A stretch of 64,000 nucleotides of DNA. It comes from SICU01 sp964408235. Its GTDB lineage: Archaea > Nanobdellota > Nanobdellia > Pacearchaeales > GW2011-AR1. The translations under genes were made by a program, and so were the position numbers. The notes beneath the pieces are model-generated. The model did not search any database, was not told the origin of the DNA, and saw nothing but the letters and a program-made list of their open reading frames with translations. Below, one piece after another: positions 33,801 through 40,697 of the stretch. Where the stretch lies: assembly GCA_964408235.1 (NCBI GenBank), contig CAYOYN010000002.1, forward strand, positions 1 through 64,000, read 5' to 3'. How positions within the stretch are numbered: the stretch's first letter is position 1; the number at the start of each line of letters is the position of its first letter.

Positions 33801-36125
33801 AGTTACAACAATAAATTTGCTCCGGGAGAGGCAACTGTTCGTTATTTTGAGACTGAACCTTACAAAGGGTTACCTGCAATTGTTCCATTTGATCTGACTA
33901 GAGGATTTTATGCTGCTACGACTCAAGCATTGCCGATATTCGGAGGGACAAAATCTTATGAAGATAATGGAAGGCCTTCATCATTTTTTGTATGTAATGT
34001 TATGAAAGATAATAGCATTGGGTTTAATTCTCCTAATTATGGAGATGATGAGTGCGTTCAATTTAACCTTTATACTGGACAATCTTATTCTAGTTTCCCT
34101 GGTTTAACTGAAACTGAAACTAGGAAATTAGTAACGGATGCTACTAAAGCAATTAATGAAGCTTATCAACAATATGGCAAAAGCACAGTTAGAATTAATG
34201 GGAATCAAATGAACATTGGAAGAGCAGCATCTCTTCTTCCAGGAAGCCAGTGTCAAGATTATATGAGTCCCGAAGATTGTAAAATATTGTTTAACGTATG
34301 TGATCCTGTAATTTGTCCTGCTTCAAGGTGTAATTTTGGAGGGGAATATTATGTATCTGACGTTATTCAATCTGGCATTGTTGGATCTGCTTTGTTATGT
34401 CTCCCTAATTATAAGGAAGGAATAGTTGCTCCTGTTTGTCTTACTGGAATTAAAGCAGGAATTGACGGATATCTTTCAATATTAAAGAGCCATCAACAAT
34501 GTTTGCAAGAAGCAGTGGATACAGGAAAATATGTGGGAATATGCGATCAAGTTAGTTCAGTTTACATGTGTGAATTTTTCTGGAGGCAAGCTGCACCACT
34601 TGCAAAGACTTTGCTTCCAAAATTAGTTGAGAATGTTTACTCGGGAGGTCAGGGAAGTGTTCGAGGCGGAGGAGAATACATGACTGTTGCAAGCTCATGG
34701 CAGAATGCACAGGACTCAGTAAATTACTTTACTCAAAGTTACGCTGTTAATTCATTTGAAGCTTTCAGAGTAAGAAGTGTAGAAGAAGCAGGTACTGAAA
34801 TTTGTAGGGCATTTATTTCTGCTAAAGGTCCTAAAACTTTTGAGACTTTAGTTGAGCCTGATTCTCCTTCCCAATTCCATGCTTGGTATAGTGCTATTGA
34901 TTATACTGATGCAACTGTTCCTGCCACTTCACAGTATAAGGTATTTTATCATATATTTGCTGGAAATGATAGGGGCGTTTCATACTCTGTATACTTGAGA
35001 GATCCGCCTGCATCTTCACAATATGCATCTAATCCTATCGTAACTGTTGCTACAGGTTTTGTTGCTCGTGGACAATACGCTACTGAAAGTAAAGATTTTA
35101 CAGCTCCTAAAGGATATCAACAACTTTGTGTAAGGATAAACGATAATGAGGAATGCGGCTTTAAACAAGTTTCATCGAGTTTCGCAGTAAATTATGTTCG
35201 CGATCAAATAGTTTCTGATGAATTGACTGAAAGGAGTGTTACTACGGAATCTGAATGTATATCTGGAAGCGTTAGCCCTGCTGCTTTGCTTAACCCTAAT
35301 GTTGGAAGTGCAGCTGAAGAAGCTTTAAACCCTGCAATATATAATAGGGGAATTGTAAGAGTTTGTGCTACAAGTAATCCTGGAAGTAAAACTGAACCTT
35401 CAAGATATGTTAATGTAGGTTATTGTGGTGAAGAAAGACTTGGATGTTGGCTTGATAAAAATAGTTTGGATAATGCAATAAGCGATATTAATGTGGGTCT
35501 ACAAGATAAGACTTTGACTGAAATTGAACAAATACAAAAACAATATTTGAATGATGGTCAAATATATGAGTCTTCTGCAGATTTAGATGCGAGGTTGGAC
35601 ACTATAAGGCCTAAAATAGATAATGCAAACAGTGAAACTATTGGTGGACTTGTTGTAGAACTTGACGGGTTATTTGCCAAAGCAGCTTTCGATTATTACA
35701 AAGCTGAAATACTGCTATACAAAGCAAAAGCATATGGAAATGCTTTCATAAATTCAATTGACAAAACGAAAATTGAAGGTGCTCCTTCTTCTGTTCCAGA
35801 TGAAGTTTCTGTTGAGTCTAGTGAAACTATTGAACAAAGGCTTTTGAGTTTTGGGCAAGAAGGATATTCTGAAAGTGCTAGAAGTTACATTTATGTTAAT
35901 AACCAAAGGATAGAGGTATATATCTTGAATAAGTTTGTTTATGCTAATTCAGAGAGAGTTGGAATAGTTAATAATGAGGGTAGAATTATTTTCCAAAGTG
36001 AATCTCAGAAAGAAATGATTGATAGTCTTTTTGGATTTTCAGCTTATGATTATTTCAGCGAACAAGAAATTATGGTTAATCAGTTAGTTGAAGGATTTGA
36101 CAGTGGAACTGTTAAAGTAAAGTAA
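30882..36125 (+). CDS. Very large secreted surface protein (1747 aa)
   Basis: N-terminal signal peptide (TIFLFLFLICVGFVSAQ, residues 3-20, A-x-A-like site S-A|Q). The mature part is long and beta-rich with paired cysteines. The N-terminal region has NQDIVLQVSPVGCQPAVVR and NVPVFCQLDLLQVNP, which looks like a conserved recognition block of a DPANN surface family. A helical stretch occurs around 670-760. A Cys-rich part around 1110-1240 (CQDYMSPEDC, CDPVICPASRC) precedes Tyr/Gly-rich repeats and a C-terminal helical region. No TM anchor is evident at the C terminus. Coupled to the 619-aa pilin-like gene (ATGA overlap) and co-regulated in the cassette. Function unknown; an S-layer, pilus-associated or host-contact role is only inference. 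Confidence 0.75.
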   Translation: MRKTIFLFLFLICVGFVSAQVVSSDNGFFGSRSGTASFVNYGSSFSSYYGSNANTYWPVISNRDECTANQDIVLQVSPVGCQPAVVRSDLLAEQNVPVFCQLDLLQVNPAIDIKQIRNIRFNGRYPDYVAGVGFHPANAALRTTNSLLGTPLESNIGYVVVVLKRNPDENTIPEFFNFTLSASIDYYSGNAIGIGATELLLKETNNNEWEVAKNRQTIFGGKMSVRVKDTENNNSIVVELYSGDVKYSEVTLQKGASQSNSVYLPGSYCQTALQFAYSDFVSPSAIARIQVDDDILDLYQGSRFLNNNCLVRSVKNNSVDITCGREAITLTTVAKSFIVGDRVYYVNDKFEVLRDKEYTISKISEKDGQKFYEIESGREVTSTYLRPVSQEVLYEATYGEYEPYILNATNYYETIANDYGNLRKQQDLGENYGEVALSEAIDLAIKYDKKITAERLINKYVESYSDGKNKDRFVRALNDLYLKDSSLGTKSIESGDGYHLIKLIDISSAGKKSNAKISWGSEPKEIVQGDTIDFIGVGKLTLSRVRNSDTLDVSTVCNNRNLNGGNSVLRLNSPTTICGVSLRVNSIEFEDYVKLRISPVTRSGSVGNFTVGVGIEKRLIELTPSKAMKKIENLNRSIQKWESISTKLGEVVTGLKTACFATAGVLTVKNFFTGLSGEALARRNVMSGEDGWTKFCQSKVNDNTYDSLTQCYNANSADIRKGVNAGVEAIEKTNALTQEIENEAKYPNREGVFSGTNFNETEAKQKLIIRIKAECSSEGLGPKSAGATTPYNTVSDLFPATANVDSYSYTQLRDIYYNCQILKGDAGTRGDLAATSQLDSAGYQISERLKYDADIKNLQSASAGTNLGNSQVFVAGNERSIVGEYYGGKLDANDFGLTGQDGKNAQVVYYDSKPYLFVLKEEVGGKIVPDKVYPLTQSGNGFVVSSGGVGASGPIEATDVKNKFSRFEVRDSRSYNNKFAPGEATVRYFETEPYKGLPAIVPFDLTRGFYAATTQALPIFGGTKSYEDNGRPSSFFVCNVMKDNSIGFNSPNYGDDECVQFNLYTGQSYSSFPGLTETETRKLVTDATKAINEAYQQYGKSTVRINGNQMNIGRAASLLPGSQCQDYMSPEDCKILFNVCDPVICPASRCNFGGEYYVSDVIQSGIVGSALLCLPNYKEGIVAPVCLTGIKAGIDGYLSILKSHQQCLQEAVDTGKYVGICDQVSSVYMCEFFWRQAAPLAKTLLPKLVENVYSGGQGSVRGGGEYMTVASSWQNAQDSVNYFTQSYAVNSFEAFRVRSVEEAGTEICRAFISAKGPKTFETLVEPDSPSQFHAWYSAIDYTDATVPATSQYKVFYHIFAGNDRGVSYSVYLRDPPASSQYASNPIVTVATGFVARGQYATESKDFTAPKGYQQLCVRINDNEECGFKQVSSSFAVNYVRDQIVSDELTERSVTTESECISGSVSPAALLNPNVGSAAEEALNPAIYNRGIVRVCATSNPGSKTEPSRYVNVGYCGEERLGCWLDKNSLDNAISDINVGLQDKTLTEIEQIQKQYLNDGQIYESSADLDARLDTIRPKIDNANSETIGGLVVELDGLFAKAAFDYYKAEILLYKAKAYGNAFINSIDKTKIEGAPSSVPDEVSVESSETIEQRLLSFGQEGYSESARSYIYVNNQRIEVYILNKFVYANSERVGIVNNEGRIIFQSESQKEMIDSLFGFSAYDYFSEQEIMVNQLVEGFDSGTVKVK

Positions 36126-36128
36126 AAA

Positions 36129-36899
36129 TTATTTGACTATTACGCTTGGAGATTCTTCTTTTGAATCTTTTACTATTTCTTGAGTTTCAGTTATTGAAAG
36201 AGGTCTTGCAAGATATTCTGCCGTAGGTATTGCTTTAAGATAATGTATGTCTCCTGGAGATGTTCTTAGAGTTAATTGCCCTGTTTGCCAATCTACTATT
36301 TCTTTTGCACACCTTGAGTCTATCATTAAAGTTGCAGTTACTGCTCCATGTGCATCTCTGACAACTGGGAAATAAAATTCTATTTTAGGAGTTTTAGGAT
36401 TTCTGTCGTGATCTATTAGCATAGTTTTTACGGAATATTTGTGGTCTGATTGATCGAATGTTCTTGTATATATTCCAGATTCTGAAATTCTTGATACTTC
36501 TACTGGTATTCCGAATCTTCCTCCAATTTCAAAGGTAACTTCTGTTGCAGGTTTATCTCCGACCATATACGAAGGAGTTACATAGATAGTTTCTGTTTCA
36601 AGAGACCATCTTTTGTCTATATCTCTTATAGGAGTTCTATCTTTCACTATTTTAGTTCCTTTACCGAGAGGTTTGAACATTATTCCTAATTCTCCATCTA
36701 CAACTCTATCAGAAACTTCAGGTTGAACTAAACCTACTCCTGAGAAGTTTATAGAGGGAATAGAATATCGTCCATCATTTTGATTTATACTATCTGTCAT
36801 ATTGTCATATATTGGTTTTCCTTCTGGTCTAAGGTAAGTACATGAAGGTGCTATTGCCAATGCTGAGCCTAAAACTATTGAAGCTAAATTTTTTTTCAT
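36129..36899 (-). CDS. Exported lipoprotein-like protein, unknown function
   Basis: A 256-aa protein with an N-terminal signal (KKNLASIVLGSALAIAPSCTYLRPEGK). Cysteine 20 after A-P-S could be a lipid-attachment site, but the lipobox is weak. The remainder is beta-rich (VEVSRISESGIYTRTFDQ, VTATLMIDSRCAKEIVDW) with no recognised enzyme motif. It lies tail-to-tail with the 1747-aa surface gene (3 nt gap) and divergent in orientation from it. It precedes no obvious operon partner; TFB is 66 nt upstream on the same strand. Confidence 0.6.
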   Translation of the reverse strand: MKKNLASIVLGSALAIAPSCTYLRPEGKPIYDNMTDSINQNDGRYSIPSINFSGVGLVQPEVSDRVVDGELGIMFKPLGKGTKIVKDRTPIRDIDKRWSLETETIYVTPSYMVGDKPATEVTFEIGGRFGIPVEVSRISESGIYTRTFDQSDHKYSVKTMLIDHDRNPKTPKIEFYFPVVRDAHGAVTATLMIDSRCAKEIVDWQTGQLTLRTSPGDIHYLKAIPTAEYLARPLSITETQEIVKDSKEESPSVIVK

Positions 36900-36965
36900 A
36901 ATATATTATAACTCTTTTCTTTTTTAAGGTTTTATTCTATTTTGTTTCTAATAAAAGTAGTAAAA

Positions 36966-37910
36966 TTACTTGACTTCTGGAGTTTGCTTAGAAGATTTGT
37001 TTTCCACTTCTTTCAACTTGAGTTTGTCTTCAATTCCTAATCTGTCAATTAATTCTTTGTATCTGTTTCTAATGGTAACTTCTGTAATTCCTGCAACATC
37101 TGCTACTTCTCTTTGAGTTTTCTTTTCATCATTAATTAAAGCTGAAACATATAATGCTGCTGCTGCGATTCCTGCCGGACCTCTTCCTGATGTAAGTTCA
37201 GAGATATCTGCTTTCTTTAGGATTTTTATTGCTTCGTTTTGAGCATGCGGACTTAAATGGAGAATGGATGAAAATCTTGAAATGTAATCTTTTGGACTTG
37301 ATGGTTTGACTTTAATCCCTAATTTTCTTATTATGAATCTATATGTTCTTCCAATTTCTTTTCTTGCTACGTCCGAAGCATTTGCAATTTCATCTAATGT
37401 TCTTGGGATATTGTATGAACGACATGCCGCATAAATACATGCAGCTATAACAGACTCCATGCTTCTACCTCTTACTAAACCTCTTTGAAGAACAAATTGA
37501 TATACTCTTGAAGCTTCGTCTCTAACAACAGAAGGTAATGTAAGGAAGCTTGATACTCTTCTTAGTTCCGCCATTGCAAGTCTTAGGTTTCTTTCAATGG
37601 AAGTTGAAACTCTTTCTTGCCACTTCTTAAGACGAAGGAATTTTCTTGTTTGTCCTGCTTCTAATTTGTAAATGTCTGAAATTTCTCCTATGTTTGTAGT
37701 TAGGCCTTGGTCAAATTTTTGTCTAGAAATCGGAGCTCCTCCTCTACCTTTCTTCTCAGATTTATCAAATTGGCCACCAACATCTTGGCCTGTATCCACC
37801 ATTTTATCTTCTACGATTAGACCACAATCACCACAAACAATCTCTCCTTTTTGATCATCATGTGTGAGATTTATACTGTTACACTCTGGGCATCTTTTGA
37901 CAAAACTCAT
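36966..37910 (-). CDS. tfb: Transcription initiation factor B (TFB)
   Basis: Archaeal TFIIB that bridges TBP-TATA and RNA polymerase. N-terminal zinc ribbon (CPECNSINL...CGDCGLIVE, residues 8-36), B-reader/linker region (GRGGAPISRQKFDQG, about 55-70) and two cyclin folds: the first about 105-200 (RRVSSFLTLP, AACIYAACRSYNIPRTLDEIA), the second about 205-300 (GPAGIAAAALYVSAL, TQREVADVAGITEVTIRNRYKEL). The 314-aa length is normal. Transcribed toward the lipoprotein gene, downstream of eS8. With the many TATA boxes in this window it confirms an archaeal transcription apparatus. Confidence 0.96.
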   Translation of the reverse strand: MSFVKRCPECNSINLTHDDQKGEIVCGDCGLIVEDKMVDTGQDVGGQFDKSEKKGRGGAPISRQKFDQGLTTNIGEISDIYKLEAGQTRKFLRLKKWQERVSTSIERNLRLAMAELRRVSSFLTLPSVVRDEASRVYQFVLQRGLVRGRSMESVIAACIYAACRSYNIPRTLDEIANASDVARKEIGRTYRFIIRKLGIKVKPSSPKDYISRFSSILHLSPHAQNEAIKILKKADISELTSGRGPAGIAAAALYVSALINDEKKTQREVADVAGITEVTIRNRYKELIDRLGIEDKLKLKEVENKSSKQTPEVK

Positions 37911-37965
37911 GATTGGAAAACTTTATATAGTCTTGCGAGGAACAGACTTTATAAACCTTTCTAAT

Positions 37966-38325
37966 TTATTCGACTAGAACTGCATTAATAACGCCTTCTC
38001 TACTTGGGCGATTAGTTATTTTTGCTTTTCCTTTTGAAGTCTCGATTATTGCGCCCTTTATAAGTCTATTTTGACGTGCTAAGAATACGTCTTGAGGAGT
38101 TTGTATAACGTTTTTTATCTCTACTTGTTCTGTTTTTTTACCTGTTGTTAAATTAGCTTTGTTTGATTTTAAGAGTACTGATTTTTTACTTCCACCCATA
38201 GTTCTTATGGTTTTTCTTCTAGTCTCGCCTAGTGTTGTTTTGTTTTCTTGAGACTGGTTTTCATACCATCTTTTCTTTCTATCTCTATGGTATTTACCTC
38301 CAGTGATTTTTCTTCCAATATTCAT
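37966..38325 (-). CDS. rps8e: Small ribosomal subunit protein eS8
   Basis: A 119-aa protein with the archaeal eS8 pattern: GRKITGGKYHRDRKKRWYE near the N terminus, ETRRKTIRTMGGSKKSVLLKS in the middle, and the C-terminal GAIIETSKGKAKITNRPSREGVINAVLVE. It is slightly shorter than many archaeal eS8 (about 125-130 aa). Monocistronic or upstream of tfb; the 55-nt gap contains a TATA-like TTTATATAG element (minus strand) that may serve tfb. Confidence 0.94.
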   Translation of the reverse strand: MNIGRKITGGKYHRDRKKRWYENQSQENKTTLGETRRKTIRTMGGSKKSVLLKSNKANLTTGKKTEQVEIKNVIQTPQDVFLARQNRLIKGAIIETSKGKAKITNRPSREGVINAVLVE

Positions 38326-38428
38326 ACAATGTTTTTAAGAAGGTTGTTTTTAAATCTTGCTAATCAATCTTAATTGCTTAATTTATCTTAAAAATCTATA
38401 ATTTTAATATTCTTAAAACCTAATAAAG

Positions 38429-38436
38429 CTTATATA
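38429..38436 (+). promoter_or_regulatory. TATA box of the 213-aa pilin-like gene
   Basis: CTTATATA is centred about 26 nt upstream of the ATG at 38458, implying a leaderless mRNA. Confidence 0.55.
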
Positions 38437-38457
38437 CACAATTTCCTATTTCTATAA

Positions 38458-39099
38458 ATGTTTAGAAGGGGTCAAAGTTTTGTTAACTTTTTGTTCTTTT
38501 TTTTATTAGTCACGTCTTTAGTTTCAGCCGGATTTTTTTATCTTTCTGCAAAAGATTTATTTGCTAGTATTTCTGGATATGCAACCAGTACTGGTGAAGT
38601 TAACTTGTCTGTAGAATCTGATGCAACCGTTACATTTACCACTTCACAAGTTAATTGGGGAAGTGGAAGGGTTAATTCTGGTCAGAGTTCTGCAGGACTT
38701 AATACTTTTGAAACTAACAATGTTACTAATGGTAATTGGACTCTTCAAACTGCAGGAGGTTTACGTTTACAAAATAACGGTAATGTAAATTTGACCTTGA
38801 ATTTGTCAGGTAGCAAAACTGCTGCTCAAATGATTGGAGGTACAAACCCTAGTTATAAGTGGAATATTTCTAATCTTGAATCTGGGAGTTGCAGAAACTC
38901 TACTGGGGGTACATCTAATTTGCCCCTAAATAATTTTTATGATATAAACACCACAAGTACTCTTTTCTGTAGTTTTATGCATTTTGAAAATAGCCAGGAT
39001 AGTTTAAGAATAGACTTTAATTTGACAGTTCCTTCAGATTCTTTTACTGGATCTTTGGGGGATACAATAACAGCTATTGCATTTGCTGCCCCTTTCTAA
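38458..39099 (+). CDS. Pilin-like secreted beta-rich protein (213 aa)
   Basis: Starts MFRRGQSFVNFLFFFLLVTSLVSAG. R-G-Q-S before the hydrophobic helix fits the archaeal class III prepilin cleavage motif. The mature part is Asn/Thr/Ser-rich with many N-x-S/T sequons and the organisation of an archaeal extracellular beta-sandwich (VTFTTSQVNWGSGRV, NGNVNLTLNLSGS, FNLTVPSDSFTGS). Two cysteines near the C-terminal half could form a disulfide. It stands alone between eS8 and lsm with its own promoter. The role could be a minor pilin or S-layer component; no decisive motif. Confidence 0.65.
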   Translation: MFRRGQSFVNFLFFFLLVTSLVSAGFFYLSAKDLFASISGYATSTGEVNLSVESDATVTFTTSQVNWGSGRVNSGQSSAGLNTFETNNVTNGNWTLQTAGGLRLQNNGNVNLTLNLSGSKTAAQMIGGTNPSYKWNISNLESGSCRNSTGGTSNLPLNNFYDINTTSTLFCSFMHFENSQDSLRIDFNLTVPSDSFTGSLGDTITAIAFAAPF

Positions 39100-39156
39100 A
39101 TTATTTTTACTTAGTTTTTAGATTGATTGTTTAAGTTGCATAAAATTAGAACAAAG

Positions 39157-39164
39157 TTTATATA
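39157..39164 (+). promoter_or_regulatory. TATA box of the lsm gene
   Basis: TTTATATA is centred about 26 nt upstream of the ATG at 39187; leaderless. Confidence 0.6.
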
Positions 39165-39186
39165 CTCTCTTTTTACATATTGAATT

Positions 39187-39417
39187 ATGGCAAACGTCAT
39201 TGAGAGACCACTGGACCTTTTGAATAATTCAAAGGGAAAAGAGGTTATCGTGCAGTTAAAGAACGACAGACAGTTCTCTGGAGTGCTTAAGGCATTTGAT
39301 ATACATATCAATATTGTCCTTGATCACGCTAAAGAAATGGTCAATGGTGAGATGAAGAGAAATTATGGCCCAACTTTCTTGCGCGGGGACACGATTATCT
39401 TTATTTCTCCTGCTTGA
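39187..39417 (+). CDS. lsm: Lsm/Sm-like RNA-binding protein
   Basis: A 76-aa archaeal Sm-like protein that forms a heptameric ring binding U-rich RNA. Sm1 motif: GKEVIVQLKNDRQFSGVLKAFDIHINIVLDHA (residues about 17-48); Sm2 motif: LRGDTIIFIS (about 65-74). The order and spacing match archaeal SmAP. Leaderless promoter 26 nt upstream. Neighbour RNase Z is on the opposite strand, so the two are convergent, with 105 nt between them containing only AT-rich sequence. Confidence 0.94.
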   Translation: MANVIERPLDLLNNSKGKEVIVQLKNDRQFSGVLKAFDIHINIVLDHAKEMVNGEMKRNYGPTFLRGDTIIFISPA

Positions 39418-39522
39418 TTCTATAACTTTTCACAGATAATCTTTTAACTTTTTACTTTATTAGTTTAAACAATGAAAATTTGATAATTTTCAGGCTTAAA
39501 TTTTATAAAAACTGAATAAAAT

Positions 39523-40419
39523 TTAAACTTTAATTCTGTCTAAGTCTTCTGGAGCTATTGTATTCTTGAAGATCTTTTTTGCTTCCTTTAATAAAACTGG
39601 AATTTTGTGGACATGTTTTTCAGATATATGTACAAGGGCTAGTTTTTTTGATTTTGATTTTTTTGCAATTGTTGCTGCTTGTTCTGTTGTCAAATGTTTG
39701 TATTCTTTTGCTTGTTCTTCTTCATTTTGCATATAAGTGGATTCGCAAATTAAAAGGTCGCTATCTTTTGCAAAATTTATTGCTTGATTGTTCATCGTAG
39801 TATCAAGAATTATTGTTAATATCTTACCTTCTTGAAGATAAGTTACATCTTTTGACTTTATTTTCTTGCCGTTAAATGTTATGTCTTTGCCTCTTTGCAA
39901 GTCTCCAATTAAAGGAGAAGAAGGAATCTTTAGTTTTTTTATTTTTGATTTATCTATTCTAAGAACTTCTTTAATTATTATTTTGTAGGCTAATGTTGGT
40001 ATGCCATGGTTCATATATTGTGCTTCTATTCTGAGGTCTTTATCTTCATAGACTTGTCCGCTATCAACCTCTTTAACTTCGATACTTATTTTGAAAGGAG
40101 AATATATCCTTTGCAATAAATCTATTTTTTCTTTAGTGTGTTTTGGACCATAAATCATTAGTTTTTGAGAATAACTATTCATTCCCATTGTTTTTAGCAA
40201 TCCTGTTAGTCCTAGTGTATGGTCTTCATGCCAATGAGTTAATAAGATGTGAGTTAGTCTTGTAGGAATTTCTTGCGCTAATTTAAATTGTCTTTGTATG
40301 CCTTCTCCACAATCTAATAATATTTTATGTTTTTCTGTTTTAATTAATAGTCCTGTATGATTCTTTTTTTTACTAGGGACTGCGCTCGCTGTTCCTAAAA
40401 AAACTACTTCCATTTCCAT
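39523..40419 (-). CDS. rnz: Ribonuclease Z
   Basis: Endonuclease that trims tRNA 3' ends, needed because the tRNAs here encode no CCA. Metallo-beta-lactamase fold: FLGTASAVPSKKKNHTG at the start (the PxKxRN-type loop), metal motif THWHEDHTLGLTGLL (H62, H64, D66, H67), then the exosite and PLIGDL region, DTTMNNQAINFA, CESTYM, and AATIAKKSKSKKLALVHIS with the final His. The 298-aa length is typical. Monocistronic; its promoter region faces the operator of surface cassette 2. Confidence 0.94.
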   Translation of the reverse strand: MEMEVVFLGTASAVPSKKKNHTGLLIKTEKHKILLDCGEGIQRQFKLAQEIPTRLTHILLTHWHEDHTLGLTGLLKTMGMNSYSQKLMIYGPKHTKEKIDLLQRIYSPFKISIEVKEVDSGQVYEDKDLRIEAQYMNHGIPTLAYKIIIKEVLRIDKSKIKKLKIPSSPLIGDLQRGKDITFNGKKIKSKDVTYLQEGKILTIILDTTMNNQAINFAKDSDLLICESTYMQNEEEQAKEYKHLTTEQAATIAKKSKSKKLALVHISEKHVHKIPVLLKEAKKIFKNTIAPEDLDRIKV

Positions 40420-40475
40420 AAATGATTTAGATTTCTGTTGTTTAAATAGGTTGTTCTATTATCCGTAGCCTTTAA

Positions 40476-40547
40476 ATACTAAGTAATTATTATTTTAATT
40501 AACTATTAATTATTTTAAATAACTAATAGTTATATTTACTAAGTAAT
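40476..40547 (+). promoter_or_regulatory. Operator/promoter of surface cassette 2
   Basis: Two copies of the 11-nt element TACTAAGTAAT (40477-40487 and 40537-40547) flank an inverted repeat TAACTATTA...TAATAGTTA (40500-40508 and 40524-40532). The second copy ends immediately before the ATG of the RHH-like gene. A TATA-like CTTTAAATA lies at about 40470-40478. The TTACTAAGTAA core is identical to that of cassette 1. Confidence 0.58.
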
Positions 40548-40697
40548 ATGAGAGAAAAGAAAAACATAAAGGATGTTAAAAAATTTCTACTTGAAGTACC
40601 AAGTGATTTGTGGGAAAAATGGAAAGACGGAGTTCCTAGATCAATATCTATAAATAAAGCATTAATTGAGTTATTACGCAAGGAGTCTTTGAAATGA
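40548..40697 (+). CDS. Ribbon-helix-helix-like small regulator, cassette 2 (49 aa)
   Basis: The ATG at 40548 abuts the TACTAAGTAAT element. The protein has a basic N terminus, a strand (KFLLEVPSDLWEKWK), a loop with P-R-S, and a helix (SISINKALIELLRKES). This is the length and pattern of a CopG/Arc-type ribbon-helix-helix protein. Its TGA overlaps the ATG of the 960-aa surface gene (ATGA), and an AAGGAG SD for that gene lies at 40680-40685. The L-W-E-K-W-K segment parallels L-W-E-K-F-K in the cassette 1 protein. DNA binding is inferred, not shown. Confidence 0.72.
   Translation: MREKKNIKDVKKFLLEVPSDLWEKWKDGVPRSISINKALIELLRKESLK

Noticed and set aside
39418..39522. Small RNA gene between lsm and rnz
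   Set aside because: The 105 nt are AT-rich with no stable stem, TATA-to-terminator layout or tRNA/C/D-box signal.
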